A DNA stretch of 64,000 nt from Azospirillum rugosum (GTDB lineage Bacteria; Pseudomonadota; Alphaproteobacteria; Azospirillales; Azospirillaceae): the NCBI RefSeq assembly GCF_017876155.1, contig NZ_JAGINP010000001.1, positions 186,001 to 250,000 of the forward strand. The letters run 5' to 3'. The translations under genes were made by a program, and so were the position numbers. How positions within the stretch are numbered: position 1 is the first letter of the stretch; the number at the start of each line of letters is the position of its first letter. This document shows positions 15,504 to 23,913 of the stretch, piece by piece. The notes below the pieces were generated by a model that worked only from the letters and a program-made list of their open reading frames with translations, did not search any database and was not told the DNA's origin.

Positions 15504-16646
15504 ATGGCTCGCGAAGGGGCCCGGTTGGAGCCGTCACGGGACGGCGACGGCGGCTGGACGCTGGCGGCGCTCGGCCGGTGGGACCTGCGGGCCACCGGTG
15601 CCGTGGCGCGCGAGCTTGAATCCTATTCCCTGGACGGCGCCGGCAACGCCGCGGTCCGCATCGACCTGTCGCGCCTCGACGCGCTGGACACGGTCGGCGC
15701 CTACCTGCTGTCTGCGCTGGAGCAGCGCCTGACGGCGGCCGGGCACCCGGTGACCGTGGCCGCGGTCCGGCCGGAGCACGCGGCCCTGTTCGACGCCGTG
15801 CGGGCGGTCTGCCCGCCGCAGCCCGAGGCCCCCGAACCGCAGCACCCGATCCTGGACATGCTGGAGCGCACCGGGCGCACGGCGGTGCAGGCCGTGCACG
15901 AAGGGCTGGCGCTGCTGTCCTTCCTTGGCCTGATCACGGTCACCTTCGGGCGGCTGGCCCTGAACCCGCGGCGCCTGCGGATTCGCGCGGTGCTGTTCCA
16001 CATCGAGCAGACCGGGCTGAACGCGCTACCGATCCTGGGGCTGCTGTCCTTCCTGATCGGCGTGGTGCTGGCCTTCCAGGGCGCCGACCAGCTGCGCCGA
16101 TTCGGGGCGGAGCTGTTCGTCGTGAACCTGCTGGGCGTCTCCATCCTGCGCGAGATCGGCATTCTGATGACCTCGATCATCGTCGCCGGCCGCTCCGGCT
16201 CCGCCTTCACCGCGCAGATCGGCACCATGAAGGTGAACCAGGAGGTGGATGCCATCAGCACGCTGGGCCTCGACGTGATCGAACTGCTGGTGGTCCCCCG
16301 CGCGCTCGCGCTGATGATCAGCCTGCCGCTGCTGGCCTTCTACGCCGACATCATGGGCCTGTTCGGCGGTGCCGTGATGAGCTACGCGACGCTCGACATC
16401 ACCTTCGGGCAGTTCATCCGGCAGCTGCACGGCGCCGTGACGCTGCCGCATTTCCTGGTTGGACTGGTCAAGGCGCCGGTCTTCGCGCTCGTGATCGCCA
16501 TGGTCGGCTGCTACGAGGGGCTGAAGGTGTCCGGCAGCGCGGAGAGCGTCGGAACGCTGACGACCAAGTCGGTGGTGGAGTCGATCTTCCTGGTCATCGT
16601 GCTGGACGCCGTCTTCTCCGTCCTGTTCTCCTTCCTCAGGCTGTGA
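15504..16646 (+). CDS. mlaE: MlaE-type lipid ABC permease with N-terminal STAS domain
   Basis: Inner-membrane permease of the Mla (Mce-type) phospholipid transport system that keeps outer-membrane lipid asymmetry. The first ~105 residues form a STAS domain (IDLSRLDALDTVGAYLLSALEQRL), i.e. the MlaB function fused to the permease. The MlaE domain follows with about five hydrophobic segments and the conserved ILREIGILMTSIIVAGRSGSAF and GTMKVNQEVDAISTLG stretches. Start ATG 15504 has ggggaagg upstream; a TTG at 15474 is less likely. First gene of a four-gene operon: 6 bases to mlaF, 9 to mlaD, then a 4-base overlap. Confidence 0.92.
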   Translation: MAREGARLEPSRDGDGGWTLAALGRWDLRATGAVARELESYSLDGAGNAAVRIDLSRLDALDTVGAYLLSALEQRLTAAGHPVTVAAVRPEHAALFDAVRAVCPPQPEAPEPQHPILDMLERTGRTAVQAVHEGLALLSFLGLITVTFGRLALNPRRLRIRAVLFHIEQTGLNALPILGLLSFLIGVVLAFQGADQLRRFGAELFVVNLLGVSILREIGILMTSIIVAGRSGSAFTAQIGTMKVNQEVDAISTLGLDVIELLVVPRALALMISLPLLAFYADIMGLFGGAVMSYATLDITFGQFIRQLHGAVTLPHFLVGLVKAPVFALVIAMVGCYEGLKVSGSAESVGTLTTKSVVESIFLVIVLDAVFSVLFSFLRL

Positions 16647-16652
16647 GGTCCC

Positions 16653-17462
16653 GTGGCGCCGCAAGACCAGTCCCAGCCCGACCCGAGCTTCACGGCGCAC
16701 GCCCCGCCGGTGATCCGCGTGCGCGGGCTCGTCACCCGATTCGGGGCGCAGGTGGTCCATGACGGGCTCGACCTCGACGTGCGGAAGGGGGAGGTGCTGG
16801 GCGTCGTCGGCGGGTCGGGCACCGGGAAATCCGTCCTGCTGAAGGAAATCCTGGGGCTGATGCACCCGGCGGAGGGTCGGATCGAGCTGCTGGGCCGCGA
16901 CACCGCCGGCCTGCCGGAGGCGGAGCGCGTGGCGCTGCAGGCGCGGACGGGGGTGCTGTTCCAGAATGGCGCCCTGTTCAGCTCCATGACCGTGGCGGAG
17001 AACGTCATGGTGCCGCTGAAGGAGCACACCGACCTGCCGCCGGCCCTGTCGGCGGAGATCGCCCGGGTCAAGATCGGCATGGCCGGCCTGCCGCCCAACG
17101 CCGGGGCCAAGTTCCCGTCGGAGCTGTCCGGCGGCATGATCAAGCGCGCCGGGCTGGCCCGCGCGCTGGCGCTTGACCCGGAAATCCTGTTCCTGGACGA
17201 GCCGACCGCCGGTCTCGACCCCATCGGGGCGGCGGCCTTCGACCAGCTGATCCACAACCTCCAGCGCAGCCTGGGGCTGACCGTCTTCATGGTCACCCAC
17301 GACCTGGACAGCCTGACGTCCATCTGCGACCGCATCGCGGTGCTGGTGGACAAGAAGGTACGCGTCGGCACGCTGGACCAGCTTCTCCAGGACCCCCACC
17401 CCTGGATCCACGAGTATTTCCACGGACCGCGCGGCCGCGCCGCGCGCCATGCGGAGGCCTGA
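16653..17462 (+). CDS. mlaF: MlaF-type ABC ATPase
   Basis: Cytoplasmic ATPase of the Mla lipid transporter, 269 residues. Motifs are Walker A GGSGTGKS (53-60), signature LSGGMIKR (158-165) and Walker B ILFLDEPTAGLD (178-189), with an H-loop in MVTHDLDS. The GGM form of the signature (LSGGM rather than LSGGQ) is typical of Mce-system ATPases. The start is a GTG at 16653, 6 bases after mlaE; the conserved core begins near residue 20. It should pair with MlaE as a dimer of dimers. Confidence 0.94.
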   Translation: MAPQDQSQPDPSFTAHAPPVIRVRGLVTRFGAQVVHDGLDLDVRKGEVLGVVGGSGTGKSVLLKEILGLMHPAEGRIELLGRDTAGLPEAERVALQARTGVLFQNGALFSSMTVAENVMVPLKEHTDLPPALSAEIARVKIGMAGLPPNAGAKFPSELSGGMIKRAGLARALALDPEILFLDEPTAGLDPIGAAAFDQLIHNLQRSLGLTVFMVTHDLDSLTSICDRIAVLVDKKVRVGTLDQLLQDPHPWIHEYFHGPRGRAARHAEA

Positions 17463-17471
17463 CCGAACGCC

Positions 17472-18431
17472 ATGGAAACCCGCGCCAGCTACATCCTGGT
17501 CGGCAGCTTCGTGCTGGCCCTCCTTGCCGGCCTGTTCGTCTTCACGGTCTGGGTCGCCAAGGTCCAGCTGGAGGAGACCCGCCAGCCCTATTACATCTAC
17601 TTCACGGGGTCCGTCACGGGCTTGCAGGAAGGCAGCCCGGTGCGCTACCGCGGCATTCCCGTGGGCACGGTGACCGACATCCGGCTCGACCCCAACGACG
17701 TCAGCCGCGTGCGCGTCACCATCGAGGTGCAGGAAGGCACGCCGATCAAGACCGACTCCATCGCCTCGCTGGAGGTGCAGGGGATCACGGGTGGCGCCTA
17801 CATCCAGATTTCCGGCGGGACGGAGCTGAGCGAGTTGCTGCGCACGGCGCACGACAGCGGGACCCCGGTGATCCCCTCGCGACCATCATCACTGACGGTG
17901 TTCGTGGACGCGGCCCCGCAGCTGCTGAACCGCGCGCTCGACCTGACCAACCGGATGGCCGACCTGCTGACCCCGCAGAACCAGGCGGCCATCGCCGACA
18001 TCCTGCAAAGCACGCGCACGCTGACGGCGGAGCTGGCGAAGGCCAGCAACGGCCTGGAATCGACCATGCAGCAGGCCGGCCGGACGCTCCAGGGCTTCGA
18101 GGCGGTCGGGCCGCAGCTCAACCATACCATGGCCCAGGCGCAGCGCACGCTGGCCACCGTGGAGGGCAGCACCAAGACGCTGACCGGCGACCTGCACGAG
18201 CTGACGACGTCGCTGAAGCAGACGTCCAGCCAGTTGAACGCGATGGTCGGGGAAAACCGCGACGCGGTGCGCGACTTTACGGGCAGCGGGCTGTATGAAT
18301 TGACGCTGCTGATTACCCAGTTGCGTGACCTGTCCGGGCAATTGTCCCGCGTGGTCACGCGGATCGAGAATGACCCGTCGAACTTCCTGTTCGGCGGGAC
18401 CCGGCAAGGCGTGGAGATTCGCGGACGATGA
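17472..18431 (+). CDS. mlaD: MlaD/Mce-domain protein
   Basis: Membrane-anchored MCE protein, 319 residues, that forms the periplasmic lipid-binding ring. One N-terminal TM (YILVGSFVLALLAGLFVF) precedes the MCE domain (about 40-125; SVTGLQEGSPVRYRGIPVG, ITGGAYIQISGG). A long helical C-terminal region (about 160-310) follows, with repeated Thr/Ser/Gln-rich heptads, likely a coiled-coil needle as in longer MCE proteins. Gene order permease-ATPase-MCE-lipoprotein fits the alphaproteobacterial Mla operon. Confidence 0.93.
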   Translation: METRASYILVGSFVLALLAGLFVFTVWVAKVQLEETRQPYYIYFTGSVTGLQEGSPVRYRGIPVGTVTDIRLDPNDVSRVRVTIEVQEGTPIKTDSIASLEVQGITGGAYIQISGGTELSELLRTAHDSGTPVIPSRPSSLTVFVDAAPQLLNRALDLTNRMADLLTPQNQAAIADILQSTRTLTAELAKASNGLESTMQQAGRTLQGFEAVGPQLNHTMAQAQRTLATVEGSTKTLTGDLHELTTSLKQTSSQLNAMVGENRDAVRDFTGSGLYELTLLITQLRDLSGQLSRVVTRIENDPSNFLFGGTRQGVEIRGR

Positions 18432-19105
18432 GCGGGTGGAGGAAAACGGCAACCGGCAAGGCGCGTCGGGCGCTGCTCGCGGCGGCTCTGGTCGGCGCGC
18501 CCCTGTGGCTGGGCGCCTGCGCGGTGCTGGACCCGACCGCACCCAACCTCTACACCCTGACGCCGAGCGGCCCCGCCGACCCGACAGTGCCGCGCGCCGA
18601 CTGGCAGCTGCTGGTCGAGACCCCCGTGGCCGGCGCCGGGATCGACACGCCGCGCATCGCGGTCACGCGCGGGGTCACCGCGATCGACTACTTCGCCGAC
18701 GTGTCCTGGGCGGACCGCGTGCCCAACCTGGTGCAGGGGCTGATCGTCCAGTCCTTCGAGAACAGTGGGCGAATCGTGGCGGTCGGGCGCGACACGGTGG
18801 GCCTGCGCGCCGACTTCGTGCTGAAGACCGACCTGCGCGATTTCCAGGCGGAGTTCGTGACGCCCACCGCGACCTTTCCCGACCGCGTCCATGTCCGCAT
18901 CGCCGCCAAGTTGGTCAGCATGCCGCGCCGGACGATCGAGGCGGGGGAGACTTTCGAGGCGATCGTGCCCGTGAGTGGCCGGACGTTCCAGGACGTGGTG
19001 AACGCCTTCAACGAGGCCCTGGGCACGGTGGAGGCCGCCCTGGTCCAATGGGCGCTGCGCAACGGCAACGCCGTTTACCGGGCGGGAAGTGGTCGGACCA
19101 GCTGA
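18428..19105 (+). CDS. ABC-type transport auxiliary lipoprotein
   Basis: 225-residue outer-membrane or periplasmic lipoprotein of the ABC_trans_aux family, often encoded with MCE systems. A signal peptide ends in the lipobox LGAC (Cys about 31), followed by AVLDPTAPNLYTLTPSGP, the usual YxL pattern. Conserved DYFADVSWADRVPNLVQGLIVQSFENSGRI matches the family core. It overlaps mlaD by 4 bases (ATGA), so it is translationally coupled. I infer that it receives or docks lipid from the MCE needle. Confidence 0.88.
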   Translation: MSGWRKTATGKARRALLAAALVGAPLWLGACAVLDPTAPNLYTLTPSGPADPTVPRADWQLLVETPVAGAGIDTPRIAVTRGVTAIDYFADVSWADRVPNLVQGLIVQSFENSGRIVAVGRDTVGLRADFVLKTDLRDFQAEFVTPTATFPDRVHVRIAAKLVSMPRRTIEAGETFEAIVPVSGRTFQDVVNAFNEALGTVEAALVQWALRNGNAVYRAGSGRTS

Positions 19106-19260
19106 GGAAATCGCTTGCTAAGCATACGAATCCTCATACCTAATGGGGATCAAGGATTCCGGGATTGTGGTTATTTCGGATCGGCCGCCTTGCGGCGGAC
19201 TCCGGAAGGCCGGAACGGAACCGCCGGGGTTGGGCAAGGGATCACGGGGCTGACCATCCG

Positions 19261-20022
19261 ATGATGGACCTTTCGGAGCTTTCCCGCGAAGAACTCGACG
19301 AGATGGCCGAGGCGGCGCGCGAACTGAGGACCTGCCAGCGCGTCCTGACGAAGACCGGGGACACCGTCGTCGGCGAACTGCTGCGCGGCCACGGCACGCT
19401 TTACGAATGGCGGCACTACCCGCCGGGCGACGTCTACGACGCCGAGTACCACGCCCAGTATTATTACCACTGCCATCCGGAGACGGAGCGGCCCGACGGC
19501 GAGCACGGGCATTTCCACACCTTCCTGCGGCCGCTCGGCATGCCGGCGGGCGTCGCGCCGGCCCCGCTGGAGGACTTCGAGGAGCCGGAGAACCAGAACG
19601 ACGCGCTTTCGCACTTGGTCGGCATCGCCATGGACGTGGCGGGGCAGCCGGTGCGGCTGTTCACCACCAACCGTTGGGTGACGGGGGAGACGTGGTACGC
19701 GGCCGACGATGTGATCCGCATGCTCGACGGTTTCGTGGTGGACCACGCCCGGCCCTCCTGGCCGGCCAACCGCTGGATCACCGCCCTGATGCGCCTGTTC
19801 CGCCCGCAGATCGAGGCCTTGCTGCGGGAGCGCGACGAGACGATCCGCCACTGGGCCGGCCGGCACCCGGACGGCTATGTCTACGAGGACCGCAAGCTGG
19901 AGGTCGCCTCGCAGATCATGATCTCGGTGGACGAGCAGATCGCCGCGGTGGAGATGGCGCTGCGCGGCATCCGCCGCCGCCGCTCCGTCCTGCCGGAACC
20001 CCCGCGCTTTGTGGAGCCGTGA
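19261..20022 (+). CDS. Conserved protein of unknown function with His-rich motifs
   Basis: 253 residues, cytoplasmic, no TM. The clearest features are the motifs AQYYYHCHPE and GEHGHFHTFLRP, whose clustered His could bind a metal, followed by DALSHLVGIAMD and LFTTNRWVTGETWY. A family of unknown function (possibly DUF6969) with this pattern exists in Azospirillum and relatives, from memory. The start was set at ATG 19261 (MMDLSELSREELDEMAE); upstream codons look non-coding. It is 155 bases after the mla operon and is probably transcribed alone. Confidence 0.7.
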   Translation: MMDLSELSREELDEMAEAARELRTCQRVLTKTGDTVVGELLRGHGTLYEWRHYPPGDVYDAEYHAQYYYHCHPETERPDGEHGHFHTFLRPLGMPAGVAPAPLEDFEEPENQNDALSHLVGIAMDVAGQPVRLFTTNRWVTGETWYAADDVIRMLDGFVVDHARPSWPANRWITALMRLFRPQIEALLRERDETIRHWAGRHPDGYVYEDRKLEVASQIMISVDEQIAAVEMALRGIRRRRSVLPEPPRFVEP

Positions 20023-20058
20023 AGGGACGGCCAAGTTTCCACAGCGTTGGCGCGGCCA

Positions 20059-20074
20059 TTAACAAAGACTCAAC
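20059..20074 (+). promoter_or_regulatory. Near-consensus CtrA box
   Basis: TTAA-caaagac-TCAAC has one mismatch to TTAA-N7-TTAAC. It lies 83 bases before the DUF2336 start. Two perfect boxes occur elsewhere in intergenic DNA (27609, 54261), which gives it some weight. Confidence 0.3.
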
Positions 20075-20156
20075 GCTTTTGGTCCGATGATATCCTGAAA
20101 CGACGTCCTCCCGAACATTCAACGGGAGAGACCGGGGCAGGAAGGGTCAAGGACCC

Positions 20157-21317
20157 ATGAACAACCAACCGACCGCCGGCCAAGCAACCCCCGGCCAAGC
20201 AACCGCCGACCGGTTGTCGAAGGAAGACGTGGCCCGGCTGCTGTCCGACCCGTCGCCCCACGGCCGATCCGAACTGGCCGTCAAGGTCGCCCAGCAATTC
20301 ACCGGGGCCGCGCTGTCCGATGCCGAGCGCAAGCTGGCCGAGGACATCATCCGCGTGATGGCGCGCGACGCCGTCGTCCGCGTGCGCCAGTCCTTGGCCG
20401 AGAACCTGAAGGCGAGCCCGTCGCTGCCGCGCGACGTCGCCCTGACGCTCGCGCGCGACGTGGAGGCCGTGGCGATCCCGGTGCTCAGCGTCTCCACGGT
20501 GCTGACCGACGCGGATCTGGTGGAGATCGTCCGCACGGGCACCGACGCCAAGCACACCGCCATCGCCCAACGGCCCGCCGTGCCCGCCAGCGTCGCCGAC
20601 GCCCTGATCGAGACGGCCTCGGAAGGCGCCGTGGCCGCTCTGGTGGCCAACAGCGGCGCGGAACTGGGCGAGAAGAGCCTCGGCCGTGTCATCGACCGCT
20701 TCGCCGGAAGCGAGGCCGTGGGCGACCCGCTGGTGCACCGGCCGAAGCTGCCGATCACCATCGCGGAGCGGCTGGTCGCCGTCGTGTCGGAGACGCTGCG
20801 GCAGCATCTGGTCACCAACCACGAGTTGCCGGCGAAGGTCGCCGCCGACCTGATCCTGCAGAGCCGCGAGCGCGCCACCGTGTCCCTGTTCTCCGGCGAG
20901 AACGACGAGGGCGCGCTGGAACGGCTCGTCGCCCAGCTGTCGCGGACCGGGCGGCTGACCTCGTCGCTGCTGGTGCGGGCGCTGTGCGTCGGCGACGTGG
21001 CCTTCTTCGAGACGGCGATGTCCTATCTCGGCAACGTGCCGCTGACCAACGCGCGGCTGCTGATCCACGACGCCGGGCGGCTCGGCCTGAAGTCGATCTA
21101 CGACAAGGCGAAGCTGCCGCCGGCACTCCTGCCGGCCTGCCGGATCGCGCTCGACGTGCTGAAGGAGACGCCCTACGACGGCGAGGCGCACGACATCGAA
21201 CGCCACCGCCGCCGCGTCATCGAGCGGATTTTGACGCAGTACGAGGATCTGGCGGCGGAGGACCTCGACTATCTGCTCGCCAAGCTCGGCGACCTGATGG
21301 TGGCCGAGGCTGCGTGA
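20157..21317 (+). CDS. DUF2336 domain-containing protein
   Basis: A 386-residue, all-helical protein of the DUF2336 family, found in alphaproteobacteria and of unknown biochemistry. Sequence resembles HEAT-like repeats: DAVVRVRQSLAENLKASPSL, DVEAVAIPVLSVS, HTAIAQRPAVP and LVANSGAELGEKSLGRVIDRF are successive helix pairs. There is no TM or signal. The N-terminal Gln/Ala/Thr stretch contains a short repeat (GQATPGQATA). A CtrA-like site upstream suggests cell-cycle or motility control. It is followed by a palindromic repeat, then a convergent phosphatase gene. Confidence 0.85.
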   Translation: MNNQPTAGQATPGQATADRLSKEDVARLLSDPSPHGRSELAVKVAQQFTGAALSDAERKLAEDIIRVMARDAVVRVRQSLAENLKASPSLPRDVALTLARDVEAVAIPVLSVSTVLTDADLVEIVRTGTDAKHTAIAQRPAVPASVADALIETASEGAVAALVANSGAELGEKSLGRVIDRFAGSEAVGDPLVHRPKLPITIAERLVAVVSETLRQHLVTNHELPAKVAADLILQSRERATVSLFSGENDEGALERLVAQLSRTGRLTSSLLVRALCVGDVAFFETAMSYLGNVPLTNARLLIHDAGRLGLKSIYDKAKLPPALLPACRIALDVLKETPYDGEAHDIERHRRRVIERILTQYEDLAAEDLDYLLAKLGDLMVAEAA

Positions 21318-21361
21318 GACATCGCTTCAAAACGGTCGTTTCCACCTTATCGCCTTGCATC

Positions 21362-21447
21362 CGTCATCCCCGCGAAGGCGGGGATCCAGGAAACATTGCT
21401 GCTAAGTGGCTGATATGCCCTGGATTCCCGCCTTCGCGGGAATGACG
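21362..21447. repeat. Palindromic repeat, family B short copy
   Basis: Arms cgtcatccccgcgaaggcgg… and its near-complement (29 bp, 21362-21390 and 21419-21447) around a centre containing taagtggctgata. The arms and the centre both reappear in the larger element at 41661-41966. It lies between convergent genes and may also act as a terminator. Confidence 0.85.
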
Positions 21448-21501
21448 AAACGGGGGGTGTCCGCATTAGGAAGGCGTTTCGAAAACGGCAGTGACGGCAC
21501 G

Positions 21502-22044
21502 TCACGGCTTCTCGAACAGGTAGAGCTTCCCGTTCTCGGGCACGGTGAACTTCGGGCCCTTGAAGCCCTGGCGCAGCAGTTCCTTGCGCAGGAAGATCAT
21601 GAAGCCGGCGTGGCCCACGACCAGCGTGTTCTCGCCGCTGTTCGGCAGGACCTCGTTGGCGAAGGTCTTCACGTTGTTGAGGAACGCGGTCTTCGCGTCG
21701 CGTTGCGACCGGTGCGAGGTGGCCCAGGCGATCCGCAGCATCATCTTCCAGAACGGGAAGGGCATGCGGATGTTGGCGCGGGCGATGGGCTTCAGCGCCG
21801 GTTCGCGCAGCATCGGGGTGCTGACGATCGGGCCGGGATAGATCGCCTGCGCCGTCTTCAACGCGCGCGGAGAATCGCTGGAAATGCACCGCGTCCAGCG
21901 GACGTCGCCCAGGTCGACGCTGCCCAGCCGGATTTCCGCCCCGTCATAGTCGGCCAGCCATTGAGCGATCTGTTCCGGTGTCATCCATTGCCGGTTCGGG
22001 ATGCCGAGGGTGACTTCGAAATGACGAACAAGGCCGATCTTCAT
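21502..22044 (-). CDS. Histidine phosphatase superfamily protein
   Basis: 180 residues with the phosphoglycerate-mutase-like fold. Seen are the N-terminal catalytic LVRHFEV, SSDSPRALKTAQ and the C-terminal catalytic VVGHAGFM. The classic RHG is RHF here, so the His is kept but the Gly is replaced. Substrate may be a small phosphometabolite or phosphoprotein; it is not a SixA or CobC by sequence. Start chosen at ATG 22044 (MKIGLVRH); ATG 22056 adds four residues. It is divergent from the TerC gene with a 213-base spacer. Confidence 0.85.
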   Translation of the reverse strand: MKIGLVRHFEVTLGIPNRQWMTPEQIAQWLADYDGAEIRLGSVDLGDVRWTRCISSDSPRALKTAQAIYPGPIVSTPMLREPALKPIARANIRMPFPFWKMMLRIAWATSHRSQRDAKTAFLNNVKTFANEVLPNSGENTLVVGHAGFMIFLRKELLRQGFKGPKFTVPENGKLYLFEKP

Positions 22045-22257
22045 TGTTGTCCGCATTGGTTTTTTGTCTTCTTCGCCATTCCTACAGCAAACCGCAAGCT
22101 GCGCAACACGGTACCCGTGCACCCTTTGGGGGGAGAACGGGCACCTTCGGACCCCGCCTGTTTCCAGCCGCAACGCACCCAGGACGGTCGACGGGCTTGC
22201 GCCGGAGGGCCCCGAACGGTATAGGCAACCACACGTTCGGATTGAGGGCTGCACGCC

Positions 22258-22905
22258 GTGCTAGAGACGTATCTTCCGCAGCTGGCCGCTCTCGGCCAGG
22301 TGATCCTGATCGACCTTGTCCTGGCCGGCGACAACGCCATCGTCGTCGGCATGGCGGCGGCCGGCGTCGCGCGCGAGAAGCGTGGCCAGGTCATCTTCTG
22401 GGGCATTGCCGCCGCCGTGGTGCTGCGCATCATCTTCGCGCTGATCACCACCCACCTGCTGAACATCATCGGGCTGACGCTGGCCGGCGGCCTTCTGCTG
22501 TTGTGGGTCTGCTGGAAGCTGTTCCGCGAGCTGCGCAACCAGCGGGAGGAGGCCATGGCCGCCGCCCTGGTGGCGGATGAGAATGGCGAGGACGCCGCGC
22601 TGGCCTCGACGGGCGGCACCAAGCCGGTGCGCACCGCCGTGTGGGAGGTAATCGTCGCCGACGTGTCCATGTCGCTGGACAACGTGCTGGCGGTGGCCGG
22701 CGCCGCGCGGGAGCATCCCTACATCCTGGCGATTGGCCTCCTGCTCTCCGTCGGGCTGATGGGGGCTGCGGCCAGCGTGATCGCGCGCCTGCTCAACCGC
22801 TTCCACTGGATTGCCTACATCGGCTTGGCGGTGATCGCCTATGTGGCGCTGGAGATGATCTGGCGGGGCAGCCTGGAGGTCGTAGCGGCGGCTGGGGCGT
22901 TGTAA
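22258..22905 (+). CDS. TerC-family integral membrane protein (YjbE-type)
   Basis: 215 residues and about seven hydrophobic segments. The two halves carry the TerC hallmark: DLVLAGDNAIVVGMA near the N-terminus and ADVSMSLDNVLAVAGAA in the middle, acidic intramembrane motifs thought to bind metal. Family members export Mn2+ or load metal onto exported proteins. The middle loop (EEAMAAALVADENGEDAAL) is acidic and cytoplasmic. Start is GTG 22258. No manganese riboswitch could be confirmed upstream. Confidence 0.9.
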   Translation: MLETYLPQLAALGQVILIDLVLAGDNAIVVGMAAAGVAREKRGQVIFWGIAAAVVLRIIFALITTHLLNIIGLTLAGGLLLLWVCWKLFRELRNQREEAMAAALVADENGEDAALASTGGTKPVRTAVWEVIVADVSMSLDNVLAVAGAAREHPYILAIGLLLSVGLMGAAASVIARLLNRFHWIAYIGLAVIAYVALEMIWRGSLEVVAAAGAL

Positions 22906-22943
22906 CCGGGCCTTTCCGGCCGGGCTCATGCTGGGCTCGGGCC

Positions 22944-22969
22944 GGAACCTTCTGCCTTTCGTACGTGTT
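22944..22969 (+). promoter_or_regulatory. EcfG-like promoter candidate
   Basis: GGAAC (22944-22948), 17 bases, TGTT (22966-22969), 32 bases before the ATG of the DUF3618 gene. Confidence 0.45.
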
Positions 22970-23001
22970 GTGGCGGCAGTCTCAAGAGGGGAGTCGCCGG
23001 C

Positions 23002-23901
23002 ATGAACCGAGCCACGGACACGTATGTCAACCGAGGTGGCACCGCCGCGGAGGATGCCGAGGCCCGGGCCGCGAGGTCCGGGGCCGTGCCTCCGGCGCCA
23101 CCCCATTCACCATCCAAGGTTGTTGTTGCCGACGGGCTCGACGCCACCGGCGCGACGGGCACCGCCGGTGTGTCCGGCGGGCGCCGCTCGCCGGACGAGA
23201 TCGAGCGCGACATCCATGGCATCCGGGCCCGCATGGACTCGGTCCTGGACGAGATCGAATTCCGCCTGTCGCCCGGGCAGATGTCCGGCGGGGTCATCGA
23301 CGTGGTCCGCGACGTGGTGGAGGGGAACCCGACGCGCGTCGCCCGCGCCATCCGCTCCAACCCGTGGCCGCTGGCCGTGATCGCAGCGGGCGCCCTCTGG
23401 CTCGCCTGGAACGTCTCCCGCACGCCGGAGGTGGAGAAGACCCCGCTGGGGAGCCCGGCGGGGATGGTGAACGACGACAGCATCCGCAGCCTGCTGGCGG
23501 ACTTGATCGACGCGTGCCGGCAAGGCGCCACCGGCTTCCGGCAGGCCGACCTGATCCTGGACGATCCGGGTCTGACCCCGCGCTTGACCCAGGTGGCCTT
23601 GCAGTTCGACCGCAGCGCCGCGGCGCTCGACGCCGAACTCAGCCGTCGCGGCGGCGCGGCGCTGCCGGAGGGGCCGGTCCACCCGGTGTGGAACGACCTG
23701 CACCGTGAGCTTGGCGGGAACCGCTCCCGCGGGGCGGTGCTGGCCGGGCTGGAGCGCGGCGTCGACGGGGTGCTGGGGCTGTTCCGCGACGGGCTGCACG
23801 GCGACCTGCCGGAACAGCTGCGCGTCGTGGTGGGTGCCCATTTCCACGAGATCGAGACGGTGCGCCACCGCGTCGGCGCGCTGCGCGAAGCGGTCGCGTA
23901 A
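23002..23901 (+). CDS. DUF3618 protein fused to a four-helix-type domain
   Basis: 299 residues. A DUF3618 segment lies at about 62-100 (RSPDEIERDIHGIRARMDSV, LDEIEFRLSPGQ), then one TM (PWPLAVIAAGALWLAWNV, about 129-146). A helical cytoplasmic or periplasmic domain from about 160 to 299 follows (IRSLLADLIDACRQGATGFR, PRLTQVALQFDRSAAALDAE), resembling DUF2383/PA2169-type ferritin-like bundles. DUF3618 proteins are membrane-linked and stress-induced, and another is at 49600-50571. It is followed 12 bases later by the YihY gene, so the two are likely co-transcribed. A Ser/Lys signal peptide is absent. The second domain is assigned by eye. Confidence 0.7.
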   Translation: MNRATDTYVNRGGTAAEDAEARAARSGAVPPAPPHSPSKVVVADGLDATGATGTAGVSGGRRSPDEIERDIHGIRARMDSVLDEIEFRLSPGQMSGGVIDVVRDVVEGNPTRVARAIRSNPWPLAVIAAGALWLAWNVSRTPEVEKTPLGSPAGMVNDDSIRSLLADLIDACRQGATGFRQADLILDDPGLTPRLTQVALQFDRSAAALDAELSRRGGAALPEGPVHPVWNDLHRELGGNRSRGAVLAGLERGVDGVLGLFRDGLHGDLPEQLRVVVGAHFHEIETVRHRVGALREAVA

Positions 23902-23913
23902 GGGGGACGGCGA

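Noticed and set aside
22057..22257. Possible yybP-ykoY manganese riboswitch before the TerC gene
   Set aside because: A ggggggag stretch and a ggcaacc are present, but the conserved P1-P3 arrangement could not be matched. A covariance search would settle it.
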